DNA of 55,971 nucleotides, from positions 1 through 55,971 of the forward strand of contig QXXC01000025.1 in assembly GCA_009911305.1 (NCBI GenBank), in the 5' to 3' direction. The notes below the pieces were generated by a model. That model saw nothing but the letters and a program-made list of their open reading frames with translations. It had not been told where the DNA came from and ran no database searches. The stretch comes from Clostridiaceae bacterium. Lineage in GTDB: Bacteria > Bacillota > Clostridia > Lachnospirales > Lachnospiraceae. The translations under genes were made by a program, and so were the position numbers. Positions 1 through 8,279 of the stretch are shown one piece after another. Position 1 is the first letter of the stretch, and every line of letters begins with the position of its first letter.

Positions 1-10
1 ATAAAAATGA

Positions 11-48
11 TTAGGTAGACATATCATGTAAGTGATATGTCTACCTAA
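11..48. repeat. Perfect 16-bp inverted repeat at left edge
   Basis: TTAGGTAGACATATCA (11-26) is followed after a 6-nt loop by its exact reverse complement (33-48). On the minus strand the stem is followed by TCATTTTTAT, on the plus strand by ATAAAAAG, so a terminator for a gene to the left is possible but has no real U-run. It could also be the end of a mobile element cut by the window edge. Confidence 0.6.
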
Positions 49-90
49 ATAAAAAGCTTGCGTTTACCGTGATAAGAGGCCCCTGCCATA

Positions 91-119
91 TTGCCATATC
101 CCTGATTTTATGATATGAT
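91..119 (+). promoter_or_regulatory. Sigma-A-type promoter for the DUF134/NifX gene
   Basis: TTGCCA (91-96), a 17-bp spacer and TATGAT (114-119) each match the consensus hexamers at 5 of 6 positions. Transcription would begin near 126, leaving a leader of about 43 nt before the AAGGAG site at 157-162 and the ATG at 169. Confidence 0.7.
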
Positions 120-168
120 TTATTGTAAATGGCATATGCTATAAATAAAATCACAAAAGGAGATCCGG

Positions 169-939
169 ATGCCAAGGCCTAAAAAATGCAGAAAGGTCTG
201 CTGCCTTCCAAAAGCAGCCGAATTCACCCCGTCCGGCTGTGCTGCGTCAAAGCCGGCTGTTATCTTAAGCGTTGATGAGTATGAGACGATCCGCCTCATT
301 GACAGGGAGGGATTTTCTCAGGAAGAATGCGGAGAATTTATGCAGGTAGCGCGTGCCACGGTTCAGCAGATCTATACTTCCGCCAGGTCAAAGCTGGCTG
401 AAGCGCTGGTCAGTGCGCTGCCGCTTAAAATTGAAGGCGGCGACTACCGCCTCTGTGACCGGAGCGAACGCGCCGGATCGCAGAGCATGAACCCACTTAA
501 CACGTTTCAGGAGAATTTCAGCAAATTCAGAGAGGAGAATATCATGAAAATCGCAGTTACCTATGAAAACGGAACCGTTTTCCAGCATTTCGGGCACACG
601 GAACAATTCAAGCTCTATGAGGTGGAAAACGGGGCTGTATCCCACACGGAAATCGTTGATACCAATGGCAGCGGCCATGGAGCTCTGGCCGGCTTTCTTC
701 TGGGCAAAGGCGTTGATACGCTTATCTGCGGAGGTATCGGCGGTGGAGCGCAGATGGCGCTTAAAGATGCCGGCATCCGTCTCTTCGGCGGCGTAAGCGG
801 AGACGCGGACGCGGCGGTGAACGCCCTTTTGTCCGATTCCCTTGCCTTCAATCCGGATGTAGCCTGTAATCACCACGAACACAGCCACGGCCATAGCTGC
901 CACAGCCATGGCTGCGGGGAGCATTCCTGCCATTCATAG
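169..939 (+). CDS. DUF134 HTH protein fused to a NifX/NifB-type (dinitrogenase Fe-Mo cofactor) domain
   Basis: The 256-residue protein has two domains. Residues 1-100 match DUF134, a small helix-turn-helix family that starts MPRPKKCRKVC and carries the SQEECGEFMQVARATVQQIY helices. Residues 126-240 match the Nitro_FeMo-Co fold (MKIAVTYENGTVFQHFGHT, then a TLICGGIGGGAQ loop), which in known proteins binds or carries iron-sulfur/molybdenum clusters. The last 22 residues are rich in His and Cys and look metal-binding. No nif genes are nearby, so nitrogen fixation is not implied; metal or FeS sensing is an inference. The start follows AAGGAG at 157-162. A second AGAGGAG site lies just before an in-frame ATG at 544, so the C-terminal domain may also be made alone (131 residues). 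Confidence 0.85.
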   Translation: MPRPKKCRKVCCLPKAAEFTPSGCAASKPAVILSVDEYETIRLIDREGFSQEECGEFMQVARATVQQIYTSARSKLAEALVSALPLKIEGGDYRLCDRSERAGSQSMNPLNTFQENFSKFREENIMKIAVTYENGTVFQHFGHTEQFKLYEVENGAVSHTEIVDTNGSGHGALAGFLLGKGVDTLICGGIGGGAQMALKDAGIRLFGGVSGDADAAVNALLSDSLAFNPDVACNHHEHSHGHSCHSHGCGEHSCHS

Positions 940-991
940 GTGGCCGTCCTGCCGCATCTGGCAGAAAGCATTTTCCAAACACGCTCTAAGA

Positions 992-1039
992 GGCGCGGGC
1001 CGCCGCGAACGGAGGCCGCGCCCTCTTCTTTCTTCTCTT
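992..1039 (+). terminator. Rho-independent terminator after the DUF134/NifX gene
   Basis: GGCGCGG (992-998) pairs with CCGCGCC (1016-1022), with further imperfect CC/GG pairs inside, and is followed by the pyrimidine tract TCTTCTTTCTTCTCTT. The fit is moderate because the tract contains C residues. Just upstream (975-989) is a copy of the short element CAAACACGCTCTAA discussed in the findings. Confidence 0.5.
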
Positions 1040-1080
1040 ATTCTGTCCGGTTTTTCCGGTTTACGCCTGCCACTTCCGTA

Positions 1081-1650
1081 TCAGAAGTATGATGCCCCCT
1101 TTGTCCGATGGTAAAAGAGATACCGCTCCAGCTCATTTATGTACAGATCCGCATTTTTCTTAAATCCAGCGCCCTCCAGGCCGGAAGCCCAATCTTCATA
1201 ATACTGCTTAAAATTCATCTCTGTATTTACATCCTGATGGCTGCTGAGCGCCTTCAGCGGTATTCCGCTGCTTAACTTTACCTGCTTATCCCCCTGCTGC
1301 GCCAAATGGACGCGCAGCGCGGTCATCTCTGCAGGCGTGGCGTTCTCTGCGTCCACATCATTTAAATGAATCCTCCCGGCAAATGTATTCCCATGCATAT
1401 CTTTTCCTTCAACATACATAACCGGATCTTCGTCCGTGGAGCTCCCATCATACTTCATGTGAAGCTCCTGTCCCGAAACAGGGCTGAATTCACTATGTAA
1501 ATAACCCATTTTCAGCGTGCCATGATAATTACCGTTCGGAACAGCCGAAGACCTTCCACCTGTCCCGCTTTTCCGAAAAGCGTTCCGGATATTGGTCCTG
1601 GAATGAAAACCAGCCGGATATCCTGCGCCCTTCAAACCTGAAATGCCCAT
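1081..1650 (-). CDS. Hypothetical protein (189 aa), second gene of a two-gene unit
   Basis: I do not recognise the family. The start at 1650 is chosen because AGGAGG lies five bases upstream; an open frame extends 30 codons further but has no ribosome site. The protein begins MGISGLKGAGYPAGF, is soluble and hydrophilic, and has no signal peptide or membrane segment. The middle contains alternating hydrophobic residues suggesting beta strands (GNYHGTLKMGYLHSEF, DPVMYVEGKDMHG); the C-terminal part (FKQYYEDWASGLEGAGF, YINELERYLFYHR) looks helical. It lies 90 bp downstream of another unknown gene on the same strand, with no clear terminator between them, so the two are probably co-transcribed. 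Confidence 0.7.
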   Translation of the reverse strand: MGISGLKGAGYPAGFHSRTNIRNAFRKSGTGGRSSAVPNGNYHGTLKMGYLHSEFSPVSGQELHMKYDGSSTDEDPVMYVEGKDMHGNTFAGRIHLNDVDAENATPAEMTALRVHLAQQGDKQVKLSSGIPLKALSSHQDVNTEMNFKQYYEDWASGLEGAGFKKNADLYINELERYLFYHRTKGASYF

Positions 1651-1740
1651 TTTTTCCTCCTCTTGCCTGTCCTTATCACTGTTATATACTCCTGGTGGGT
1701 TCCCATACCGGCCTTCACGGCTGAGATTCCGGAAGTACAT

Positions 1741-2265
1741 TTATGCCTTTAACTGTTCCAGTATATCCAAAAACCTCCTGTAATCCTGAAAATGCCCCGA
1801 TTTGCCCACATCCACATCGGTGGCTGCTTTTGAATACTCATATAGATTTTTATAGGAATCCAGGCCCCCAACGGCTAACATGGTTCCCATTCCCCCTAAA
1901 TTGCCCAGGGCATTGCGCCTCCCGCCGGAAGCATCACCGCATTTTGTTAAAATACCTTCCGGTTTTGCAGGGTTAATCCTGCTTTCATCTATTGGTATAA
2001 GGCCTAAATAGATCGCACAGGCCCTTCCCCTGGAAATAACGCCGGCTTCCACCAGCTCGCCCAACAGCGCAATGGAATCGTTTCGGGACATATCCGCAGA
2101 GCGATACTTCTTTTTCAGCTTCTCCAATTCCCCTTCAGAAAGCTTCTCTTTCTTAGAACCTTCCACCCATTTTTCTGCCTGCTGCTGAAAGAAGGAGGGG
2201 CGGTACTCTACCTCTTTTCTTGTAACCGCATATACGGGAAATCCGTTCACCATTTGAATCGTCAT
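1741..2265 (-). CDS. Hypothetical protein (174 aa), first gene of a two-gene unit
   Basis: I do not recognise the family. The start at 2265 has AAGGAG ten bases upstream; a longer frame to 2319 has only a weak site. The protein begins MTIQMVNGFPVYAV and contains a helical, charged middle (EKLSEGELEKLKKKYRSADM), a segment SRNDSIALLGELVEAGVISR that reads like a short helix-turn-helix or helical hairpin, and a Gly-rich stretch (NALGNLGGMGTMLAVGG). No membrane segment or catalytic motif is evident. Its promoter at 2538-2566 lies about 270 nt upstream, giving an unusually long leader. Confidence 0.7.
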   Translation of the reverse strand: MTIQMVNGFPVYAVTRKEVEYRPSFFQQQAEKWVEGSKKEKLSEGELEKLKKKYRSADMSRNDSIALLGELVEAGVISRGRACAIYLGLIPIDESRINPAKPEGILTKCGDASGGRRNALGNLGGMGTMLAVGGLDSYKNLYEYSKAATDVDVGKSGHFQDYRRFLDILEQLKA

Positions 2266-2537
2266 AATCGTGTTACTCCTTACATTCAAACGCATGGTTC
2301 CTCTGTCGTTCAGAACCATTTATGCTTTCTTAAATCTAAGTCCAAGCACATTGTCACTGCATGTTCCTTTATTTTTCTTCCTATTCATTCCGTCCGTATC
2401 TTCATATTCCTATTCTCAGCCATACCCCCCTTCTTCCCAAATCAAATATTCATACCCTGAGCGATACCTGCTTTACATGGCTCTTCCCCCCCTCCCTCAA
2501 TTCGCGTAACAATTCAACATAAACAGCCATCGTTTTT

Positions 2538-2566
2538 ATAATATCCCTCCATTATAGCTTTGTCAA
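2538..2566 (-). promoter_or_regulatory. Promoter for the 2265-1081 gene pair
   Basis: On the minus strand TTGACA (2566-2561), a 17-bp spacer and TATTAT (2543-2538) form a near-consensus promoter. The leader from about 2531 to the start codon at 2265 is about 265 nt and contains purine-rich runs and tiny open frames, including an ATG-TAA pair directly after a GGAGGGGGGAAG tract. I see no known riboswitch in it. Confidence 0.65.
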
Positions 2567-2663
2567 TTTATTATTTACGAATTTATCAGAGTTTTCGTCA
2601 CTGTCAGAAGGCACTATCATTGATTAAACGACAGCCAGCGGCTTATCATGAGAGCCCGCTGAT

Positions 2664-2763
2664 AACGTAGCCCGCGCCCGCGCCTATATCCACCAGAAAC
2701 CCGTAGAAAACCGCCGGCGCTTAGCGAGGTCTTTTCGAGCTTAGAGCGTGTTTGAAACATGCT
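2664..2763. repeat. Dispersed intergenic repeat, copy A
   Basis: This copy starts AACGTAGCCCGC, shares CTATATCCACCAGAAACC with copy C at two mismatches, then carries the common core CCGTAGAAAACCGCCGG (from 2701), CTTAGCG and the module GAGGTCTTTTCGAGCTTAG. It ends in AGAGCGTGTTTGAAACATGC. It fills much of the gap between the minus-strand pair and the membrane-protein gene. The remainder of 2567-2663 shows nothing I can name. Confidence 0.8.
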
Positions 2764-2780
2764 TCCCGGCAATTTTCACC

Positions 2781-2808
2781 TTGATTTTCTCCCCATACCT
2801 GTTACAAT
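2781..2808 (+). promoter_or_regulatory. Promoter for the 2928 membrane-protein gene
   Basis: TTGATT (2781-2786), a 16-bp spacer and TACAAT (2803-2808) with an upstream TG (extended -10). Together with the downstream AAAGGAGG ribosome site this explains expression of the gene at 2928. Confidence 0.5.
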
Positions 2809-2927
2809 ATCCTTACGCCCGGCCCGCCGGACGCTGAACCATTATCTGTAACCATTCGGACCAGCGGACAGTTGACCTGCATTTTCAAACTGTTCCTAAT
2901 TTTACATGTGAAAGGAGGCTGTCAACC

Positions 2928-4631
2928 ATGAAACGATTCTCCTCAATCGCAGGCCGTATCCTCATCTCGGCCCTGTTCATGTTCCTGCTGTTTTATTCCA
3001 TGCTGCCGGCTGTGAATCTGAGAGACCGGAATTTTATCCTCTATCTCATTGCCTGCATCCTTATCTTTCTGACCGTCAATTTTCTGACTGCTGTGAAAGA
3101 CTTCATCCAGTCCCTGCGCGCCGGGCGGGGCCTGGGTGCGACGCGCGACCCGGTGACGGGACAGATTGTCTTCCACCGAAACGAGGGCGAAAGGCCCGCC
3201 GTCCGTCTGGTAGGCCCCTTGAAGTACGGCTTTGCCGCCATTGCCGCGCTCATTCTTCTCATGGCTCTGGCCTCTGCGCTTGGTCTTAAGCTCTTTAATG
3301 CGGCCCGCTACCGGGATCTGATAAACGTTTCCGAAGGCGATTTTTCGTCCGACGTGGCGGAGCTTAGCATGTCCCAGATCCCGGTGGTTGACAAGGACAC
3401 CGCCTCCCGCCTGGGCAATAAAAAACTGGGCGAGATGACGGATCTTGTTTCCCAGTTTGAGATATTAAACAACTATACCCAGATCAATTACCAGGGAGCG
3501 CCGTACCGTGTCACACCGCTCTCCTATGCGGATCCGATCAAGTGGCTGTACAATCAGAGAAAGGGCCTTCCGGCCTATATCGCTGTCAACATGGTCAACC
3601 AGGATACGAATCTTGTCTGGCTTGACTCGGGTATGAAATATTCTACCAGCGAATATTTCTTCCGTAATATTTACCGCTACATCCGCTTCCGTTACCCCTC
3701 AAAGCTCTTTGAGACGGTTTCGTTTGAGATCGACGACGAGGGCACGCCCTACTGGGTGGCCCCCACGATCGCCTACCGCATCGGCTGGTGGGACGGCAAG
3801 GACATCGACGGCGCAGTCCTGGTCAACGCCGTGACCGGTGAGTCACACTGGTATGCAAAGGACGAGGTTCCGCAGTGGATCGATCAGCTCTATGACTCAA
3901 ATCTCATCATCGAGCAGCTCGACGACAACGGCCGCTTCCAGAACGGGTACTTTAATTCCCTGTTCGGGCAGAGGGGCGTCCGCCGCACCACCTACGGCTA
4001 TAATTACCTGGCCATTGACGACGATGTGTACCTCTACACCGGCATGAGCTCCGTCACGTCGGATGAGTCCAACATCGGCTTTGTTCTCGTCAATCTGCGC
4101 ACCAAGGAGACCCGGTTCTACACCGTCCCCGGCGCGACCGAGCTGGCCGCCATGGAGTCTGCCAGAGGGCAGGTGCAGCACTTAAATTACAGCGCCACCT
4201 TCCCGCTGCTCCTCAACATCTCTGATCGGCCCGCATACTTCATTTCCCTAAAGGACGCGGCAGGGCTTGTGAAAATGTACGCCTTTGTCGATGTTGAGCA
4301 GTATCAGATCGTGGGAACCGGACAGACCATCGACGAGGCCAAGCGCGGATACCGGACCGCTCTCAACTTAGAGGACGTCTCTCCCGCCGCTCCAAAGGAT
4401 ATCACGGAAATCTCCGGCCGGATTGACGCAGCCGCTTCCGCGGTTATCTCAGGAAATACCTGCTATTACTTCACCCTGGAGGGAGAATCCGATATCTACA
4501 CCGCCTTTATCTCCGTGTCGGAACAGCTTCCGTTCATCAGGCCCGGCGATCCGGTGCGCATATCCTTCACACAGGCCGGGGCGGTCAGAGAGATCACGGC
4601 CATTGAGATGGAGGCGGCAGGAAGGGATTAA
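2928..4631 (+). CDS. Membrane-anchored protein with large extracytoplasmic domain, function unknown
   Basis: The 567-residue protein has hydrophobic helices at about residues 8-28, 37-57 and 98-122, then roughly 440 residues predicted to lie outside the membrane. The soluble part is rich in Asp, Tyr and aromatic residues and contains blocks such as DEGTPYWVAPTIAYRIGWW, GAVLVNAVTGESHWYAKDEV and NIGFVLVNLRTKETRFYTV, which read as repeated beta hairpins. I know similar proteins in Clostridia only as uncharacterised membrane proteins. The start follows AAAGGAGG with a nine-base gap. The gene stands alone between its own promoter and a strong terminator at 4777. Confidence 0.75.
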   Translation: MKRFSSIAGRILISALFMFLLFYSMLPAVNLRDRNFILYLIACILIFLTVNFLTAVKDFIQSLRAGRGLGATRDPVTGQIVFHRNEGERPAVRLVGPLKYGFAAIAALILLMALASALGLKLFNAARYRDLINVSEGDFSSDVAELSMSQIPVVDKDTASRLGNKKLGEMTDLVSQFEILNNYTQINYQGAPYRVTPLSYADPIKWLYNQRKGLPAYIAVNMVNQDTNLVWLDSGMKYSTSEYFFRNIYRYIRFRYPSKLFETVSFEIDDEGTPYWVAPTIAYRIGWWDGKDIDGAVLVNAVTGESHWYAKDEVPQWIDQLYDSNLIIEQLDDNGRFQNGYFNSLFGQRGVRRTTYGYNYLAIDDDVYLYTGMSSVTSDESNIGFVLVNLRTKETRFYTVPGATELAAMESARGQVQHLNYSATFPLLLNISDRPAYFISLKDAAGLVKMYAFVDVEQYQIVGTGQTIDEAKRGYRTALNLEDVSPAAPKDITEISGRIDAAASAVISGNTCYYFTLEGESDIYTAFISVSEQLPFIRPGDPVRISFTQAGAVREITAIEMEAAGRD

Positions 4632-4651
4632 TATAAATGGAGGGGAATGCA

Positions 4652-4702
4652 TTGAAATTCATTTATCCGGCTGTATTGAAACCTTTTACAGAGCAAAGCT
4701 AA
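4652..4702 (+). pseudogene. Possible HicB-like 5' remnant or tiny ORF
   Basis: After GGAGGGG, a TTG-initiated frame of 16 codons reads M/LKFIYPAVLKPFTEQS and stops. The first nine residues resemble the usual beginning of HicB-type antitoxins (MKF-x-YPA-), but the rest of the domain is absent. It may be a decayed gene, a small peptide or chance. Confidence 0.2.
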
Positions 4703-4776
4703 AAAATAATTTCCATTTGCTCTAAACTTTTGCAAGAAACATTCTTCTCAATGGTGCCAGTAAAGAAAATATAGGG

Positions 4777-4807
4777 AGCTGCCCTGCCCACAGGGCAGCT
4801 TCTTTTT
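4777..4807 (+). terminator. Strong rho-independent terminator
   Basis: AGCTGCCCTG (4777-4786), loop CCCA and CAGGGCAGCT (4791-4800) form a perfect 10-bp stem followed by TCTTTTT. It ends the transcript of the membrane-protein gene 145 nt upstream. Confidence 0.9.
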
Positions 4808-4818
4808 GGACTTTCCAT

Positions 4819-4961
4819 CGTAGCATTACCAGAATGAAATCCGTAGAAAACCGCCGGCGCTTAGCGTCCGCTGCGCTTTTCTCCGGGCGGAAGTGAGATT
4901 TTTCTGATCATAGAAACCGGCTCCGGCGCCCCCCCAGAGCGTGTCTGAAACATGCTCTAAC
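4819..4961. repeat. Dispersed intergenic repeat, copy B
   Basis: The core CCGTAGAAAACCGCCGG with CTTAGCG (4841-4866) matches copies A and C. It is followed by the module CCGCTGCGCTTTTCTCCG-GCGGAAG, also present in copy C. The copy ends in AGAGCGTGTCTGAAACATGCTCTAA, a short imperfect palindrome. It lies directly before the ribosome site of the nucleoid-protein gene. Confidence 0.8.
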
Positions 4962-5013
4962 CGAATAAATGATTCATGAAACTGTAAACCATTCTTACCA
5001 AGGAGAACCAGCG

Positions 5014-6024
5014 ATGAAAAGCGATGACATGATTCTAAAAGCAGCGATTGTACATATTCTCGACTCATCCGTCGGCGTCCCGGTGCTGTCGGATCACCTG
5101 ATTGACACCGGAACCGATTTTTCCGATCTGCTTAAATCCCATATCGAAACGATCACCGAAAGCGACGATATAAAGACCTGCCGTTTTTCCGACGCCTCAG
5201 AGGTCAGAAAGCTTCTGATGCAGTGCAGCCCCGACAATTTCATCGAAACCAGCAAGCGGCTGGCTGAACGCCTCTATGAGATTATGAATGAACACATTGA
5301 TATCCCGGCCGGCGATCTGGCTGTCGTGGTGTTTGGCTCGCAGGGGAATGATTACCTTGCCTTTCTGAAGATGAATTATAAGACATCCTACACCCACGCC
5401 ACCAGGGAATCGGACGGAAAGAATCTGAATGAAATTATCCTCCAGAAGGCCCTTCTGCCCGGCCAGGGCCAGCGCCTTTCCGAGGCGTTTGTCATAAACC
5501 TCTCGGACGGCAGCCTTGTCCTCACCGAGAAAAAATATGAGGTAAACGGCGAAAAACGGTTCTACTTTTCCGAACTGTTTTTAGAATGCCATGCCCCGCT
5601 CTCCCAGAAATCAAAGCTCGATATCGTCACAAAAGCCGTGGATCAGGTCGCCAGAAAGTATTACGGCGAGGAGGACGCGGAAAAAAAGATGGAGATCAAG
5701 AATATCATCTGCCGGGAGCTGGAGGAAGAAGGGGAAATAAAGGTTCCCGCTCTGCGGGAAAAGATTTTTAAGGACAGCCCGGAGATGCTCTCCGAGCTGG
5801 ACGAAAAACTCGATAAGTACGACATGGCCTACGAAACCGTACAGCCCCAAAATGAACAGACCATCAAAAAATTCCAGAAGCAGCGCCTCACCACGGACAC
5901 CGGGATCGAAATCACAATCCCCATGGAAGAATACCGCAATCCGGAGCATGTGGAATTTATCACCAATCTGGACGGCACCATTTCCGTGTTAATCAAGAAT
6001 ATCGGCGTCTTAACCTCCCGCTGA
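5014..6024 (+). CDS. NdpA-like 37-kDa nucleoid-associated protein
   Basis: The 336-residue protein resembles the 37-kDa nucleoid-associated family (NdpA/YejK): an N-terminal MILKAAIVHILDSSVGVPVLS segment, a conserved YLAFLKMNYKTSYTH core strand, KALLPGQGQRLSEAFVINL, and a C-terminal region ending in GISVLIKNI-like sequence. Family members associate with the nucleoid; their precise role is unknown. The start at 5014 is used because AAGGAG lies eight bases upstream; a frame from 4969 lacks a ribosome site. The stop codon is followed at once by GCCTGTCTGAAACAGC, related to the short repeat element. Confidence 0.75.
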   Translation: MKSDDMILKAAIVHILDSSVGVPVLSDHLIDTGTDFSDLLKSHIETITESDDIKTCRFSDASEVRKLLMQCSPDNFIETSKRLAERLYEIMNEHIDIPAGDLAVVVFGSQGNDYLAFLKMNYKTSYTHATRESDGKNLNEIILQKALLPGQGQRLSEAFVINLSDGSLVLTEKKYEVNGEKRFYFSELFLECHAPLSQKSKLDIVTKAVDQVARKYYGEEDAEKKMEIKNIICRELEEEGEIKVPALREKIFKDSPEMLSELDEKLDKYDMAYETVQPQNEQTIKKFQKQRLTTDTGIEITIPMEEYRNPEHVEFITNLDGTISVLIKNIGVLTSR

Positions 6025-6069
6025 AGCCTGTCTGAAACAGCTCCGGAGGGCGCAGGAAGAGCCGGCTCA

Positions 6070-6097
6070 GCCCATTACGGTTTGGGGCATTTTTTTG
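6070..6097 (+). terminator. Weak terminator-like hairpin
   Basis: GCCCA (6070-6074) can pair with TGGGGC (6083-6088, one bulge), followed by ATTTTTTTG. It is short, but well placed to end the nucleoid-protein transcript before the convergent gene cluster. Confidence 0.35.
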
Positions 6098-6144
6098 CCC
6101 GCCCCGGACGGACGAAGCATGGGGGTCTGCCCGATGAGGAAAAC

Positions 6145-6957
6145 CTACAGCATCTTCCGATACGCCCGCTTCCACTCCGTGACCAGTTTTTCCGCCCCTG
6201 CCGTCCGCTTCAGCGGATCCTGATTGAACAGCTCCCGGATCTCCCTCACCGCCTCCCCCCTGCCCGCATCCGCGAGGACGCGCTCCAGATCCAGCTCCCA
6301 CTGGCGCTGCTGCCGCTCCGTGATCGCGGACTGATACCGCTCCTTGAGCTTTAGCTGGGGATTCAGAAGCGTGAGCTGGTAAATCTTTTTCAGGGTTTCC
6401 GGCTTTTTATCAAAATTGTAAGCCATGTCAAAGGCCGCGAGCGCCTTTCCGAACCAGAAGATCCCGGCGTACGACGCGCCGATATTATGCCAGATTTTGG
6501 CCGTAAACTCATCGCTTAGGGATTTGATCCGCCAACTGTCAAGGATCTTCTCATAGCACTGGATCGCCGCGCCGTACTGTTTCAGCCGGAAATAATAATC
6601 CGCCGTCTCCTTTGCAAACTCCGCCTCGTTCATTTTCCGGTATGACCCTATCTTCTGGCGCAGCTTTATCACCTCCCTGGAGGTGTAGTAATAACACTCC
6701 TGGAGAATGATAAAGATCATCTCGTCCGGATCCTCCCCGCCCTTTTTCCATGCCGAGAGCTTTCCGGCCAGGAACGGCATATCCAGCTCTTCCTCAATAA
6801 ACTGGATCAGGGCCTGATCAATAAAGCCGTCCATGGCCAGAAGAGGATGGTTATAGAGAATATAGCACAGCTCCTGGGAGGACATGATATGAACCCCCAG
6901 GCGCTCAATGAAATACGGGTGTTTCACCGGCTCATGCCTGCAAAGTATCAGACTCAT
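6145..6957 (-). CDS. TPR-like helical-repeat protein, third gene of the DUF5717/DUF5716 cluster
   Basis: The 270-residue protein is almost wholly alpha-helical. Two stretches read as TPR repeats (YYFRLKQYGAAIQCYEKIL and IGASYAGIFWFGKALAAFD, followed by MAYNFDKKPETLKKIYQL). No signal peptide or membrane segment is visible. TPR proteins usually hold other proteins, so a scaffold or adaptor role for the neighbouring ATPase-like protein is an inference. Its ATG overlaps the TGA of the upstream gene by four bases (ATGA), indicating translational coupling. Confidence 0.7.
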   Translation of the reverse strand: MSLILCRHEPVKHPYFIERLGVHIMSSQELCYILYNHPLLAMDGFIDQALIQFIEEELDMPFLAGKLSAWKKGGEDPDEMIFIILQECYYYTSREVIKLRQKIGSYRKMNEAEFAKETADYYFRLKQYGAAIQCYEKILDSWRIKSLSDEFTAKIWHNIGASYAGIFWFGKALAAFDMAYNFDKKPETLKKIYQLTLLNPQLKLKERYQSAITERQQRQWELDLERVLADAGRGEAVREIRELFNQDPLKRTAGAEKLVTEWKRAYRKML

Positions 6958-8177
6958 AGTATAACCTCTTGCTTTATCATGCGCTCCGTTGCAGGGAACA
7001 GCTCGCCAAAGCCCTTGTCCCGGATAAGCGCCACCATGGTATTTTCATCGGAAAAGCCCAGTGTGAGCTGGATTCTCGTCGTGCGGTCCGGCCGCCTGGG
7101 GAAGTCCTTAAGCGGAATCTTCACCAGACGCTTCTTCTTCGGATCCAGGGGGGCAATGGTGAATTCCAGCTCCGGCGCTCCGGTCACTACAAAATCCACG
7201 GTGCTCTTGGCCTCATACCAGTTGTCCCCCGCCGCGGCCAGGACAAGCTGGCCCTCCTTATCCCGGTTTAAAATCTTTAAGGAAACTGTCGCCTTCAGAC
7301 GCCCCTCGCAGATGCAGGTAAACGGGTAAGCCGTCTTCTCCTGCTGATAGTCGAGCGCCTTCATAAGCGCCCCCCTTGCAAAGAGGCTTGTCTCCACATA
7401 GACCCTCCTGCGGCTGCAGATCTGCTTCATAAATTCCGGCGCCCAATCCGTGCTCTCAAAGCCCTTTCCGGTCAGGAGAACCGCGGAAAACAGGCGTTTT
7501 TGCAGGATCCGCTCCGCGCATGACGAGAGAATCTTATCCGCAATCTTGGCCCCCGCCATATTTTCCAGCACATCCAGGTGAAAGGTTTCCTCCAGATCCT
7601 GGCGCTCCGCCGTCACCTGCATCTGGCGGATCCCGCGCTGCACCTTCATCTCATAGTAGCGCAGGCTCTCGTCCGCCAGATCAAACATCCCCACCTGATT
7701 GCTCCAGATCTCCCGCTTCTGGCTCATCACATAGTAGACAAAGCTCTCTGTATGGCTGATGATGTGCACCCTCTCGCGCGGGATCTCCAGGTAATCCGCG
7801 CAGTACAAAAGGCTGTCCATCAGCTTCACGTCCAGCATGCAGACCGCGATAACCAGGCCCGCGATCGGAACGTCCCCTGCCTCCTTCCCCGGCAGCTCCA
7901 GCGCCTTTTTCAGAAACATTTTCAGCAGGTACAGGCCCTCGTAGCGGATCCCGCCGATGGTCGCCGTCCCCTCCTTTAACACCTGGGTCAGAAGCTTATC
8001 CTCGATCACGCCGTCGCCAATCAGCGTGTGCGCGTACGCCTCCTCGTCCACATACCATTCATCCTGGTTCTTATTTTTACACACCACTGTCGGGATGACC
8101 CATGTCCGCTCCGGCTTATGGCAGGCAATATGGGTATATGAATTACATAAATCAATGCCGATTACAAGTCCGTCCAT
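6954..8177 (-). CDS. DUF5716 family protein, actin/Hsp70-like ATPase fold
   Basis: The 407-residue protein shows the three phosphate/adenosine signatures of the actin-Hsp70 superfamily: VIGIDLCNSYTHIA near the N-terminus, GMFDLADESLRYYEM in the middle and SAVLLTGKGFES later. The C-terminal 130 residues look like a beta-rich domain. I assign it to DUF5716 by overall resemblance; its function is unknown. The start at 8177 (ATG GAC GGA) is preferred over a TTG at 8198, since AAAGGA lies a usable distance upstream. It sits between a giant DUF5717 gene and a TPR gene, overlapping the latter by four bases. ATP-dependent action on a partner is inferred from the fold only. Confidence 0.75.
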   Translation of the reverse strand: MDGLVIGIDLCNSYTHIACHKPERTWVIPTVVCKNKNQDEWYVDEEAYAHTLIGDGVIEDKLLTQVLKEGTATIGGIRYEGLYLLKMFLKKALELPGKEAGDVPIAGLVIAVCMLDVKLMDSLLYCADYLEIPRERVHIISHTESFVYYVMSQKREIWSNQVGMFDLADESLRYYEMKVQRGIRQMQVTAERQDLEETFHLDVLENMAGAKIADKILSSCAERILQKRLFSAVLLTGKGFESTDWAPEFMKQICSRRRVYVETSLFARGALMKALDYQQEKTAYPFTCICEGRLKATVSLKILNRDKEGQLVLAAAGDNWYEAKSTVDFVVTGAPELEFTIAPLDPKKKRLVKIPLKDFPRRPDRTTRIQLTLGFSDENTMVALIRDKGFGELFPATERMIKQEVIL

Positions 8178-8279
8178 TTCTAAGCATATTCCTTTCAACC
8201 TGTGAACAGTAGCGAATGATCTGCATGCCGCCGGAACGATCCGTTTCGCGGACTGCAGACGCCGTCTGACACCGAACTG

